64,000 nt of DNA from Metellina segmentata. Its lineage: Eukaryota; Arthropoda; Arachnida; Araneae; Tetragnathidae. The stretch is taken from the NCBI GenBank assembly GCA_947359465.1, contig OX375880.1, positions 16,500,120 through 16,564,119 of the forward strand, read 5' to 3'. Shown in pieces: positions 20,601-31,440 of this stretch. The notes beneath the pieces were generated by a model. That model did no database searches. It had not been told where the DNA came from and was given only the letters and a program-made list of their open reading frames with translations. Each line of letters starts with the position of its first letter. Position 1 is the stretch's first letter. Position numbers and translations under genes: made by a program.

Positions 20601-21345
20601 TCGTCCAACAATAGATTGTCGTGTACGCAGGGGTTGATGCTCGTTAAATCTGTCGTGGCTTCAATTTTCCTCACGTTGGCGTGGTGTGGAAGTTTGGAGA
20701 TTGCTCAAAAGTTCTAAAATCTACTATTCGAAAAGGAAATGTCTGTCTGCGCGGTGTATGCAGTGTCCAGACGTATCTATAGTCCTAGGTTTATGTCAAT
20801 TTTGTGCGAATTTTAAAATTTAATCTAGAACATTTTTCAATTAATTTATTGACATTTATTTATTATTATTATTTTTAGAATGGCAACAGCTTTAGAGATC
20901 ACATATTCTAAATTTATATTTTTGCTTTCATTTCACCTGAGCACAAACTGTTCCAGCGATGCGAAACAAACAAATAAAAAAATTGGACGGCATTTAATTA
21001 TTTTTTGTTCTTTAGTCCAAGTTTCTGTCTTCGCGATCGTTAAACATTGAGTGAAAATGTTATCGTATTTTAAATATACGGTTAATGTTACACCAGATGG
21101 ATTACTTAATCTAGAAGTTATTGACTATTATTTATAAACTAATTTGATAGTATATTTTTTTATTATTTGGTTTCGTAAGAATGGCAACAGTGTGAGAGAG
21201 ATCATTGATCACAACCATGTTTACAACGTTCGGTACAGTACACTCGATTTCCGAGTCTTCCAGATTTAAAATTTTCCTTTTTAATATTTTCAGTATCAGT
21301 AATGACACGAAAAGAACAGTTATGGGCAACGCTGTGCTGGCCTGC
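20601..21345 (+). mobile_element. SINE body fragment followed by Helentron-like element
   Basis: About 20615-20700 is SINE body (TCGTGTACGCAGGGGTTG). From about 20724 the sequence starts CTACTATTCGAAAAGGAAAT. It contains GAATGGCAACAG twice (20880 and 21181) and ends GGCCTGCTAGT near 21344. The start resembles, and the end parallels, the chained elements at 59296-60676, which run from ACTATTATAAAA to CTGCTAGT. A partly matching copy lies at 31070-31440. Confidence 0.5.
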
Positions 21346-23280
21346 TAGTATAATATAAATAAGAACTTTTAAGAAAACGTGAAGTGAAGATTTAGGAAGC
21401 TAGTGTTCAGCTTTTAAGAATCGAAGATGCTTCAGCATGTTCCATGTAAAGCCAAAATAAGGCGACTACCAAAACAAAATTTTATTTTAAAATTCAGCCA
21501 TTGCGATTTTATCAATTTAAAATTTTATTTATATCCCATTTCCGTTCCATTAAATATTGTTATTGTGTTGAAGTAACAAAAATCTGAATTTGGTAAGTTG
21601 GTATTATTTTTAATATTTTCGGTGTTGTTGCTATTTTACATGTCCATTTAATTGAAGTATGGTCAATTTTCTTTTTAATGGCTCAATATCAAACCTTATT
21701 AATTTCTATTTGTCAAACCACAAAGGTTAAAAAATTCTGCTTGATTAATACGTTTTTACTTATTAATGCAGATAATTGCGGTAGTTAATATTACTGTGAA
21801 GACTTTCACACCTGTCGGAATGCCGAATATATTATGACTGGTTATTATTTCGCTCCAGCTGCTTTTCTTTCGTCAGCCGCTTTACAACGACATGAGCAGA
21901 ACAGCAGGTGGTGTTCTTCCAGAAGATCTCTGATTGGATCTCGACTTTTACTGTTATATTGTTTTTGAACTGCGGACGAACGACGGTTAGAGAGCACAAG
22001 AGAGACGATAAATAGAACCGGAGATAGAGAGTGACGCTCGTTACAACTTTGGACTTTGAGGACAAACACTAATCTGTATTGGTGTATAGCTAATAATATG
22101 ATGACGTAAATATTGTACATATTCTTAGATTCTTAGAAAATTAAGAACTCAAATCTTAGCTGTTGGTTGTACCCTTGTGTACGATTAGTAATGTTTTCAT
22201 GTTATCGTTTAAGGTGTACGACACTACAATACTAACCAATATACCCATATTAATATTGCAACCCACATCTTAAGTGAATTGCTTGTTTTTATAAAATCTG
22301 TCTTAAAGTAACTACTGAAGCTCAGAGGGTTTCCCACTGTGCTTGCAAACTGCGAGCTGAAAGTGGCGCAAGTTCAATTGTCCTGGGATGTATTTCTCTC
22401 TTTTGTGCCAGTTAAACTTTTACTGAGTGCATTTGGTAAGCTTTTGCATGTCCATTTATTTGGAGCTGTTTGGACAGCTTGCCATATATGGCACTTGTGC
22501 CAGAAAGCCGAAACCATATATCGCTCACTCCTTTCAACAACCTCATACCTCAAAACCCGACAATTTTTAGTTATGCCTGTTTTCAGAATAGCCTGAAAGA
22601 GTACTATATCCCTGCAAGAGATCGTTATATCTCACCGCTCAATGTTTAGCCGTAGAAAGCAAAAGTAATATTTATTTTTAATACATTTTAATCTACCGTG
22701 AAACTTTAAAATCATTCTCCTGAAAAGTCATGTTTTTTGAGACTTGACGTTGATGAAATTAGTGAGCGATATCTGAACCTTTTTGACTTGCTCACATAAA
22801 TGTCAAATATAGATATCGTTATCAGATTCATATATAGATAGATGTGATTCCGTGTACAAAATTTCTGACCAGAAGTTACCATATGTGGACTCAACCAAAT
22901 GATGTACCTTTGCACATAAACACCCAATCAACCAGAGGACCTCATATATAGTTTGGATGTACTTTCTGAAATTAAAGAAGGGGTAAAATTCACCATCTCA
23001 ACTAGATTCACGTATAGACACAATGTAAATCTGTGTAGTTCAAACTTCTGACCGAAAACTTACATGTGTGGGCTTGAACAAATATGGCCCTTGCGTTATA
23101 AAACCCAACAAACCACATATATTAAAAGGTTCCATATGTAAACCTGAATTTGAAGATTTTTCATTTGAAACAACTTAGCAGATAAGAATGAAGTAATATA
23201 GGAGACATTTTTTCCGCCCTTGCTCAAACAAGAATACGAATCATATGGACTATAATTCCTGTCGTCTTTCTCGAAATATA

Positions 23281-23720
23281 ATCTTTCCAAAGGATTCTAT
23301 TCAAAGTAAAGGAGAAAATAATATTTCCAATTGATTCTATTCCAAGCTAAGGTGATAGAATATTTCCAAATTATTGTTTTGCAAGGGAAGGAGCAATAGA
23401 ATCACTCCACGTTATTTATGTCAAGAAAAATATGAAAAAAATCTTTCGAAATGGATAACATCGCAAGGGTATAAGCAAAACAATCTTTCCAAAAGACTCT
23501 ATTCCATGTAAATGAGAAATAGAATATTTCAAATAATTATATTTCCGCTAAATAAGCAGTGGAATCATCACAAATAATACAATTTGAGAGAAACAAGTAA
23601 TAAATCCTTCAAAATGATTCTATTCCAAGGAAATGAACAGCTTAGTTCCAAATAATTCTATTCGAAGAAAAGAAGCAAAATAATTTTTTCAAATGATTCT
23701 AATCATATTAAATAAGCAGT
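23281..23720. repeat. Degenerate GATTCTATTCC-type tandem repeat, unit 2
   Basis: Diverged units of about 40 bases, same motif set as at 10440-10920, for example ATTGATTCTATTCCAAGC and AGAATATTTCCAAATTATT. Confidence 0.7.
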
Positions 23721-24760
23721 ACAATACTTCTTAATAGGTTAAAAGAATCCATGGGCAGTAAAATAGCTGGAAGAATATTAGATTAGTTTCAAGCTGGCAG
23801 AAATGGACTATAATTAGGATAATGGAGGAGCATAGTATCGCAGCAAATTACATTAGATTTAGTAAGCCAGATTAAAAAGTAACTTAAATCTTAAAAATTT
23901 GAAAGAAATAAGTTTAAAGATTTAATAAATATCAATGAATAAGATTACATTTAAGAATTCCTTTCATGTTAAAATTTAATTTCTCAAAACCTCTCTCTAA
24001 TAATCTCAAAATTATATAACATAAATACAGTTTGAGATGTTTAAACTCATGTTGGATATTTCCAATGAGAAAATCACAAGGGAAAGACCCCATTAAATGT
24101 ATCGAATCAAACAATCAGTCAATTAGAACGTTTAGACAATTATTAAAATCATTAAATATACCAAAATCATAGATTTTTGTCATTTTTGCGCCTAAAATGT
24201 TTTGCAAAAAGAAAACGCAGATAAAAAGGTCGAGCACAACTTTAAGCGCAATATGTTCAAAAATTCCGTAAGTCCGAAAAGTAGTTATTTTGAGAAAAAT
24301 GAGGGGGTGTAGTTTATACTAAGTACTATAAAGGTTAAGTTCCGAAACATAACTAATTGTTATTGAACATATGTAAGTTTAGTGCTAATGTTAAAACTTC
24401 TTTAGACAGATTGCAAATACTTAATTTATCTCTTATCGTGAGTAAGCGTGGATTTTCTTTCAAGAGTATGTTGTAATATTCCATAATTTAACTAAATAAT
24501 ATCATTAAATAATTTAAATAAATAATACTTTTACATACATTAAGCAAATGTTTTTATTACATGATTTAAGTAAATAACAACACTATAATTTAAGTAAATA
24601 ATATTTCGTTACTTAAGTAAATAATTTTATTCCTATATTTTTAAGTAAATGACATTTCTCCATAATTTAAGTAAATACTATTTCCTTATTTTAGTAAATA
24701 AGTAATATTTCAAAATAATATTCCAATTTTTAATGTAGAGGGGGACATAAAATAAAATGT

Positions 24761-24767
<7 letters not shown>

Positions 24768-24794
<27 letters not shown>
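24768..24794. repeat. (TA)n microsatellite
   Basis: A short pure TA run at the position where copy 3 has a much longer TA run (34478-34544). Confidence 0.9.
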
Positions 24795-24796
<2 letters not shown>

Positions 24797-24930
24797 TACG
24801 AAGTATCCAAAAATTAAAATTCTGGTATGTTCGAAGTTTAATTATTTTGAGTAGAATGGGAGGGTTATATACTAGGTACATAACGTTAAGTTCCGAAATA
24901 TAACAACTTCTTATTGAAAAATTAGAAAAA

Positions 24931-25235
24931 TAATAATAAATAAATTAGTTGAAAGAATCCATCATCAATCAATTAAAAAACTATAACAGACAAATAATCA
25001 AACGGTTTAAAATATGGTGAAGGGAGAGGGGTTAGGTGTTGGGAAAGGAAATGAGAGAAACAAACTTTTGAACTTTAACGATACGGAAGCCGTTAATGTG
25101 GACATTACCTTGGTTAAAAGCGGAAAACTTTTGATTCTGCAAGCTAACGGAGCAAATCAGCTAATCTACATATAAGCTATGTAGTGTGCACATTAACGGC
25201 TTTCGAGCTTTAGCGGTAACATATGTATCTATATA
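24931..25235. mobile_element. MITE-like insertion shared by units 2 and 3
   Basis: The segment contains AGCCGTTAATGTGGACATTA near 25089 and, inverted, GTGCACATTAACGGCTTTCG near 25187-25206. A related copy is at 38672-39010. It is absent from the matching positions of units 1 (about 15415) and 4, so it entered before units 2 and 3 separated. Exact boundaries are uncertain because the left flank has no clear duplication. Confidence 0.55.
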
Positions 25236-26000
25236 AATTTAAACACGATGTATTCGAAAATTCTGGGATGTTCGAAGTTTAATTATTTTGAGTAGAATAA
25301 GACAGTTGTATACTAAGTTCTTAACGTTAAGTTCCGAAATATAACAAATTCTAATTGAAAATAATCAAATCCAGTAAGAGTGATAAAAGAGTAGTAAACA
25401 GATTACAAATTTAATTTATCTCTTATCGTGTATAAAGGTTCATTACCTTTAAGAGAGAGAAGAGAGAACATTTTATAAAATTCCATAATTTCAGTGATTA
25501 ATATTATTCCACCATTCAAAAAAAAAAAAAAAAAAAGAGTCTACAAAGAACAAAAATATTATATTTACCAAACATGGAAAATTAGCTATATTCGAAATTA
25601 GATTATAGCTTCTTTGATATGCATTGAAAGTAAGCTAAATTGCAGTTTCTAAAATCAGGAGTTCGAAAAAAAAAGCTTTTATTACATCAAATTTATTTTT
25701 CGTCTGGAAAAAGCTTTGCAAATCTAAGAACTAATATGGATAGTCTTTTATAATTAATAAAATACTCTCATAACACTACTTATTTCATCGCTAAAGACAA
25801 ATTATTAAATTTCACTTACTAAACAAGATTTGATGATAATTGTAGAAAATAATTCTCTCAACACAGGAGAAATTTTAAGAACTATGTATACGCACATTTA
25901 AACTAAACATCAGCAACATTTTCTTAAGAATGAAAGTTATTTATAACATTTGTCGCAGCTTTCGCAGGTAAGGCAGTGTATAATATTGTCCCACTGGTCA
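25236..26000. other. 3' flank of gene B
   Basis: AT-rich, aligned with the flanks of A and C. It includes a GAGAGA run and a poly-A run (25509-25526). Confidence 0.6.
25678..25683 (-). terminator. Polyadenylation signal AATAAA of gene B
   Basis: The minus-strand word GTAATAAAAGCTTTTTTTT lies 318 bases beyond the stop codon. The surrounding word is conserved after genes A, C and D. Confidence 0.65.
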
Positions 26001-27566
26001 TTATAATTTTATTTGAAGCTTCTTCCTGAAAACATCATACATTGTCTTGGCAGCTAAATGAGAATTACTTTTATCGAATTCTAACCATTCAGTAGATCGC
26101 ATGATCTCTTCAGCATTGCTGAGAATGAATTCGTGGACAGCCGATGTCAGTTCGTCGTCGTGGTGCCTGTCGGCGAGAACCAATACCAAACTAACTTTGG
26201 TAACCGTTAGGTTGGATTTCAACATAGAAGAACACTTCTGCTTCAGGGACAGAATCTGGTATTTGTCAGAGGCGTAGTACAGCTTGGAAGCTGATTCCAA
26301 CTCCAAGTCTTCGATGGTGTCGGTGTAAACATACAACAGCATTCTGGTTAGGGTGTCTGCATCTATGTCTGGCACATTTAGGTGCTTGGTGGTGACCTCT
26401 TGCATGTCGCAGGTGAACATTGTCTTGAAGACTGGGGACCGGGCACAGAGGATTGTCTTGTGGACAGGGAATGTGACACCTTCGGATCTCAGCTCGAAGT
26501 CACTCACAGTTTGCTCTTGGTAGAAAGAGAGAAGGTCACTTTTCAGAGAGCCTTCTGCCTCCGAATCTGCCGGAGGACAATCCGGAGAACGTTCTGTAGT
26601 GTTCCGCCCAGTTCCGATCAAATTCTCTCTCAGGCTTGTTGGTGGTCCATAGTGGATGCTCTCAATATTTTCATATTGCACTCCAAGGGAAAGTGTGAAC
26701 TCGAATTTAAGAGTCAGGATATCCTGAGGTAAAAGATCGCTCTTACTTTCCATCAACTCTCTTCTAGTGATGATATCCCGAAAAAGCCACGATTTGGTTT
26801 TGTTTGGTGGACATATAAGCTTACCCTTCTTCTCTTTAACGGGTATTTTAAAACGATTCAAAACAGATATTGCACACGATAGTAATAATTGAAAAGGGCA
26901 GTTTACACGGCAAATATGGATCCTAATGTGTATATGGAACATGGATTCTAAGCACACTTTGAGAACCATCGGGGTGTAATCCATCACGGCTAACGACACC
27001 GGTGTGCTACTAGCATCATAGAACTTGAGCTTGCTGTAATCCTGTATGCTCCAAAACTTGGTCAATCGTTTCACACCGTTACGAGAACGGGCTAAACATT
27101 GGACGTGTTCGCCGATGTCTCCTTTTGTTTTCCACAGACGGCAGAAGACGGTCAAGGTGTCTTCCATCAAGTAGAAGGATCTCTTCGTTTCTACAACGTC
27201 TTCTACATTGTACAATTTTCCTGGCGCATTTCGTATACAGGAAGACTTGAAAGTTTCACCCAGAGCTTTGTCCTTATTTATAATAGAACCGTCAGCAGCC
27301 ACAAGAGACAGTTGAAAGTCAATGACGATTTTATTAGATTCCAAATCTTCACAATTAAGATATAAACTCATAAATTCTTGATCATCACTATCATCAGCAC
27401 AACTTTTAGGACAGAGCCATATACTCCAATGAGACTTATTAAGAGAGTCAACGAAGAACATTGGGCTCTTAAAATTTTCGTTTTCCGTAGGCAAACAGTG
27501 GCTGAAGTTTTCTATTTTCCAGATAAATGTAAACGCTCCTTTTTCCATTGAAGTGTTGAGTGCCAT
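26001..27566 (-). CDS. MATH-MATH-BTB protein (TDPOZ/SPOP-like), gene B, intact
   Basis: An intronless frame of 521 codons from ATG 27566. The frame can be extended two codons upstream, but only with a TTG, and the homologue D starts at the same methionine. By residue (counting two more upstream): MATH 1 about 12-150 (FTFIWKIENFSHC at the start, TLTVFCRLW near the end), a diverged second MATH-like unit about 198-297 (ending LLPQDILTLKFEF, the usual last strand), a polar linker 305-343, BTB about 346-452 (HKTILCARSPVFKTMF, then Met-Gln-Glu where SPOP contacts CUL3), and 3-box/BACK-like helices about 455-515 (LADRHHDDELTSAV). No signal peptide or membrane segment, so nuclear or cytoplasmic. Family role: dimeric substrate adaptor for CUL3 ubiquitin ligase; the substrate is unknown. 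Likely functional because no frame break is seen. Confidence 0.9.
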   Translation of the reverse strand: MALNTSMEKGAFTFIWKIENFSHCLPTENENFKSPMFFVDSLNKSHWSIWLCPKSCADDSDDQEFMSLYLNCEDLESNKIVIDFQLSLVAADGSIINKDKALGETFKSSCIRNAPGKLYNVEDVVETKRSFYLMEDTLTVFCRLWKTKGDIGEHVQCLARSRNGVKRLTKFWSIQDYSKLKFYDASSTPVSLAVMDYTPMVLKVCLESMFHIHIRIHICRVNCPFQLLLSCAISVLNRFKIPVKEKKGKLICPPNKTKSWLFRDIITRRELMESKSDLLPQDILTLKFEFTLSLGVQYENIESIHYGPPTSLRENLIGTGRNTTERSPDCPPADSEAEGSLKSDLLSFYQEQTVSDFELRSEGVTFPVHKTILCARSPVFKTMFTCDMQEVTTKHLNVPDIDADTLTRMLLYVYTDTIEDLELESASKLYYASDKYQILSLKQKCSSMLKSNLTVTKVSLVLVLADRHHDDELTSAVHEFILSNAEEIMRSTEWLEFDKSNSHLAAKTMYDVFRKKLQIKL

Positions 27567-27760
27567 TACCAAACAGCTGTGTGCAGTGCTCTAAATTTAA
27601 TGTTTGGAATCTTCAGATCACTATTGGAATGGTGAAAAAAGATACGTTTCTTTTCAACGGCAGATAATAATATTACGTTGAAAGTAAGTTTGCCGTATCC
27701 CCGCGCACAGGATAACGTCGTTTTCTGATAAAGTTCGTTACAATCTCTATTGCTCAGGAA
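27567..27760 (-). promoter_or_regulatory. Leader/promoter block of gene B
   Basis: It shares with genes A and D the block GATACGGCAAACTTACTTTC on the minus strand (about 27694-27675) and the ATCACTATTGGAATGG block. Compared with A and D, about 150 bases next to the ATG are deleted (GGAATCTTC joins directly to AGATCACT). Regulatory role is inferred. Confidence 0.4.
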
Positions 27761-27784
27761 GCATATCTTCGTGAGACAAGATAG

Positions 27785-28105
27785 TTAGATGAAAGCCGCG
27801 GAATTCCAGTTGGAAGAGGAACGGATTCGCAACCGGAGGGCTGCGAGTTCGAAACAAAAACTAAAAGGTCCAACCCAATACCGTCCTGAACAAGAGAGCT
27901 GGTGAACGTTGAATCTGTCGTGGTCTCAAATGTCCTCACGTTGGTGTGGTGTGGAAGTTTAGAGAGTGGTGTGCCAGCTCAGGTTTCGACCTCGTCATCT
28001 GTCTCTGGTTCAAAATTACAAGGCGTTGTAATTGGTTCTTTAGAATCGGGATAGATACCGGACCGTCGCCAAAAGCCCGTTGTGTTGCTTCAGTAACTAC
28101 CTACC
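27785..28105 (+). mobile_element. SINE-B upstream of gene B
   Basis: The same insertion as at 18195-18445 by position and sequence (GCCGCGGAATTCCAGTTG head). The body runs on to CCCGTTGTGTTGCTTCAG. Confidence 0.7.
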
Positions 28106-28229
28106 TTCTTGATGTATTATTCATAAATAATGTGACCACTTATTTTTTTCCTCAAAACGGGTCATCTACTAATTTTAGTTAATGATATGAGTATTCAAGA
28201 AAACACATATATTTCTTTACAGTTTTTAT
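28106..28229. other. Short AT-rich spacer
   Basis: Holds nothing recognisable apart from one side of the target site of the next SINE. Confidence 0.4.
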
Positions 28230-28244
28230 TTATTAATGAAAAGA

Positions 28245-28508
28245 TCGGAAGGTTCCTGGTTCGAATCCGGGTCCGGGCATGGATGTTTGTAAACGTATGG
28301 TGTAGAGGCGGCTGGTGCACCTTAAATCTGTCGTGGCCGAAAGTCCTCACGTTGGGTTCGCGTGGAAGTTTGGAGAGTGGGGTGCCAGCTCAGGTGTTGC
28401 TTCGTCATCTGACCGTGGTTCAAAATTACGAGGTGTTGTCCGGACCGTCGTCAATAGCCTGTTGTGTTGCTCTAGTACGACGTTGACTAAAATTACCAAA
28501 TTACCAAA
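28245..28508 (+). mobile_element. SINE-A, 5'-truncated, with 15-bp target duplication
   Basis: It begins TCGGAAGGTTCCTGGTTCG, just before box B, and ends in a (TTACCAAA)n tail. TTATTAATGAAAAGA lies on both sides (28230-28244 and 28509-28523). The perfect duplication and low divergence from the copy at 6768-7104 suggest a young insertion; a roughly 28-base stretch around GATCTTTCCC is missing near 28440. Confidence 0.9.
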
Positions 28509-28523
28509 TTATTAATGAAAAGA

Positions 28524-28860
28524 ACAGAAATGAACAAGTGAAAATAAATATTGTATGTGGTCTTATATTTTCTGAAGAACAAATTTGTTTAAGTATATTT
28601 GGTGTTCATTTTAAATACAAATGCAATTCTTTGCAGGATTTCTTAAAATTTACTTTTGTGTTTTATAAACGGGTACTTGGTTTATAAGTTAACTTTAAAA
28701 GTTCACTTACGTTTAGGCATGGTTGAATGTATCACGTACAAGAATTTTAAATTGACTATAATAAAACACGTCGATAAAAAAACAATCAATCGTCAAGAAA
28801 GATGCACGGGCTGCCATCGATGCTCAATCGATGAGCCAGAGCTAGCATGCTTCTGACTAG
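28524..28860. other. Spacer without recognised feature
   Basis: AT-rich DNA with a 66-codon plus-strand frame (28656-28856) that I do not recognise and consider chance. Confidence 0.4.
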
Positions 28861-29335
28861 GGGTAATTGGTAATTGGTAATTTTAGTTAACGTCGTACTA
28901 GAGCAACACAACGGGCTATTGACGACGGTCCGGGATCAGTCCCATTAAGGGAGAGATCCGAGGACAACACCCCGTAATTTTGAACCACGGTCAGATGCCG
29001 AAGTGAGGGATGCTGTCGAGATAGTAGGGACCTGAATAAGCAACCGGAAGGTTGAGAGTTCGAAACTCTAACGAACCAATGATCCTCGAATGAATGGGGG
29101 TTGGTGCACAATAAATCAGTTGTGTCCTAGCATGTTTTCACGTTGACGGGGCGTGGAAGTTTGGAACGTCGATGGCAGCTTGTGGTGAGACCTCATCACT
29201 TAACACAAGTTCAAAACGGCGAGGTGTTGTCCCGGTATCTCTTCCTACGTGTTTGATCCAGGATTTTCGTCAATAGCCCCTCGTGTTGCTCCAGTGTGAC
29301 GTAAATTAAATGAGCTACCTATCGAAAGTTGAAAT
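28861..29335. mobile_element. SINE-A fragment (minus) joined to SINE-B (plus)
   Basis: 28862-29002 is the minus-strand 3' half of SINE-A with its GGTAATTGGTAATT tail. 29010-29320 is a plus-strand SINE-B head (ATAAGCAACCGGAAGGTTGA, GAGAGTTCGAAACTC) and body ending near TGTTGCTCCAGTGTGACG. Confidence 0.6.
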
Positions 29336-29417
29336 TTTAAATGCAAAATAGAATTCATTCCACGCGGAACCTAATGTACTTTTGACGGAAGATTGATGTA
29401 TTCATTTCCTCCATTTC

Positions 29418-29604
29418 TGGTAATTGGTAATTTTACTTAACGTCGTACTAGAGCAACACAACGGGCTATTGACGACGGTCCGGAATCAGTTCCTTAAGGG
29501 AAAGATACGAGGACAACACCTCGTAATTTTGAACCACGGTCAGATAACGAAGCAACACCTGAACTGGCACCCCACTCTCCAAACTTCCACACCAACCCAA
29601 CGTG
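29418..29604 (-). mobile_element. SINE-A body, 5'-truncated
   Basis: A minus-strand body from CCTCACGTTGGGTTGGTGTG (29606-29587) to the tail at about 29418. It is almost identical to the copies at 5247-5435 and 5908-6098. Confidence 0.75.
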
Positions 29605-29639
29605 AGGCAACGATAAGGTAAGTTGCTAGTTTAACTAAG

Positions 29640-29943
29640 GTTGATCTGGAGCAACACAACGGGTTAAAGGTGATGCTCATGAATTATGCCTCGAAGAGAA
29701 AGATCGAGGACAACTCCACGTACTTTTGAACCACGGTCAGATGACGTAGCAGCACTTGACCTTGCACCCCACTCTCCAAACGTCCACACCAACCCAAAGT
29801 GGACTTTCGGTCACGACAGATCTAAAGTGCACCAGCCACCCCTACACCATACGCATAGAAACATCCATGCCCCGACCCGGATTCGAAGCAGGAACCTTCC
29901 GATCTGGAGTCTTACACCTTAACCACCAGACCGGTTGGTCGGA
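29640..29943 (-). mobile_element. SINE-A, full length
   Basis: The minus-strand head CCGACCAACCGGTCTGGTGG at about 29942-29923, box B near 29890-29873, the body and a 3' end near 29640. It corresponds to the copy at 19348-19648 in the previous unit. Confidence 0.7.
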
Positions 29944-30400
29944 GCGGCCCCATCCTGATAGGGAAGAAACAATGACGATACACCGTCACTTTGAACCTCT
30001 GTTAGATGACGAGGCAACAGCAAGGGTATGATGAAATCGAATCCCTCCAAAACAACACAAATTTACAACCAAAACGTCCTCGTAGCCTAATGGATGAGGC
30101 ATCCTTTGAGAATTGGTTCCGGAAAGTCCATGATTCAAAATTACGAGAGAGTGTCCTCGGATCTTACCATCGGGGATTTGAGGTTGCGAGTTCAAACCTC
30201 GGTCCAGCCAATGACCGTCTTGTCGTGACCTCAAATGCCTTCAGGTTGGCTTGGTTTGCAGTTTGTTGTGTAGGGTGCCATTTGGGGTGTTGACATGGTC
30301 ATTTGACCGTGGTTCAAAAGGACGAGATGTTGTCTCAGGAACTTTCCCTTGGGGATTGTTCCGGGATCGTAGCCACAGCCCGTTGTGCTTCTTCCGTGAT
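29944..30400 (+). mobile_element. SINE-C (composite head), copy 2
   Basis: Box A TAGCCTAATGGATGAGGCA (about 30082) and box B GGTTGCGAGTTCAAACC (about 30181) are separated by a body-like stretch. The body runs to CCCGTTGTGCTTCTTCCGTG. This is the segmental duplicate of 19650-20062. Confidence 0.6.
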
Positions 30401-31440
30401 GTAAATTCAGCTACGTTCGTAGCGACAAATGAAACGACGTTTGAAATAAAAAAATTAGAGTAATTCATCGCGTTTCCCTCTCTCGTAATGTACTTTGGAT
30501 AGGAAGGTTGAGGTATTAAAGTTCCGTTCATGAAGGACACCGATAACAATCGATAATAAGACGAGTATCGACACCTATTGTTCAAGATAACTCTTGTCAC
30601 GAGTTAAAAAGAAAGATTATTGAAATCGGGCAGTATGAAAAGAAATTGCTTAGATGTTTTACTCAGTTTGTTAAGAATTTAAATAAGAAGCAACGAGTTT
30701 TTAATAAAAGTATTCACATTCATATCTTAATACCAAATTCAAATTTTGAAAGAGCTAGAAGGCGATATTTATTATTACTCTAGTATCACATTAAATCTAC
30801 ATATACACACATTTGTCCGGCCTTGATACAAGAGTCAGGCCGATTCCATAATTTCTTCCATGCACCAGTGAAGAAACCGGCATAAAATGAATATCATCAT
30901 ATTCCTACCCCCTAAAAATGTTGTCCTGTGCAATAAAATGAAGTGTTCCACTCTTGTCCTTATCGTCCAACCATAGACTGTCGTGTACGCAGGGGTTGGT
31001 GCACGTTAAATCTGTCGTGGCTTCAATTATCCTCACGTTGGCGTGGTGTAGAAGTTTGGAGAGTGCTCAAAAGTTCTAATTTCTATTATAAAGCAAGTGT
31101 CTGTCTGCGCGATTGTATGCAGTGTTCAGACGAATCTATAGTCCTACTTTAATGTGAATTTTGTGCTAATTTTCAAATTTAATCCAAATTTTTTTTAATT
31201 AATTAATTAACTATTAATTATTTTTTTTAGAATGGCAACAGTTTTAGAGATAACATATTCTAAATTAATTTTTTTGTTGCCTTCATTTCCTGAGCACAAA
31301 CGATTCGAGCGATGCGAAACAAACAAATAAAAAAATTGGACTTCATTTAATTATTTTTTATTCTTTAGTCCAAGTTTCTATCATCGCGATCGTTAAACAT
31401 TGAGTGAAAATTTTAACGGATTTGAAATATACGGATAATT
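30401..31440. other. Spacer, SINE body fragment and partial Helentron-like element
   Basis: 30420-30930 repeats 20063-20600. 30960-31065 is a SINE body fragment. About 31075-31440 matches 20730-21075 (AGAATGGCAACAG; GCGATGCGAAACAAACAAAT). No gene. Confidence 0.5.

Larger units (their letters stand above)
21420..24930. repeat. Segmental-duplication block, copy 2
   Basis: Same order of landmarks as copy 1, including the inverted repeat (22520-22760) and the tandem array at 23281-23720. It lacks the SINE-E, piggyBac MITE and gypsy insertions present in copy 1. Reading frames of 60-90 codons here are not conserved at the protein level with copies 1 and 3. Confidence 0.75.
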
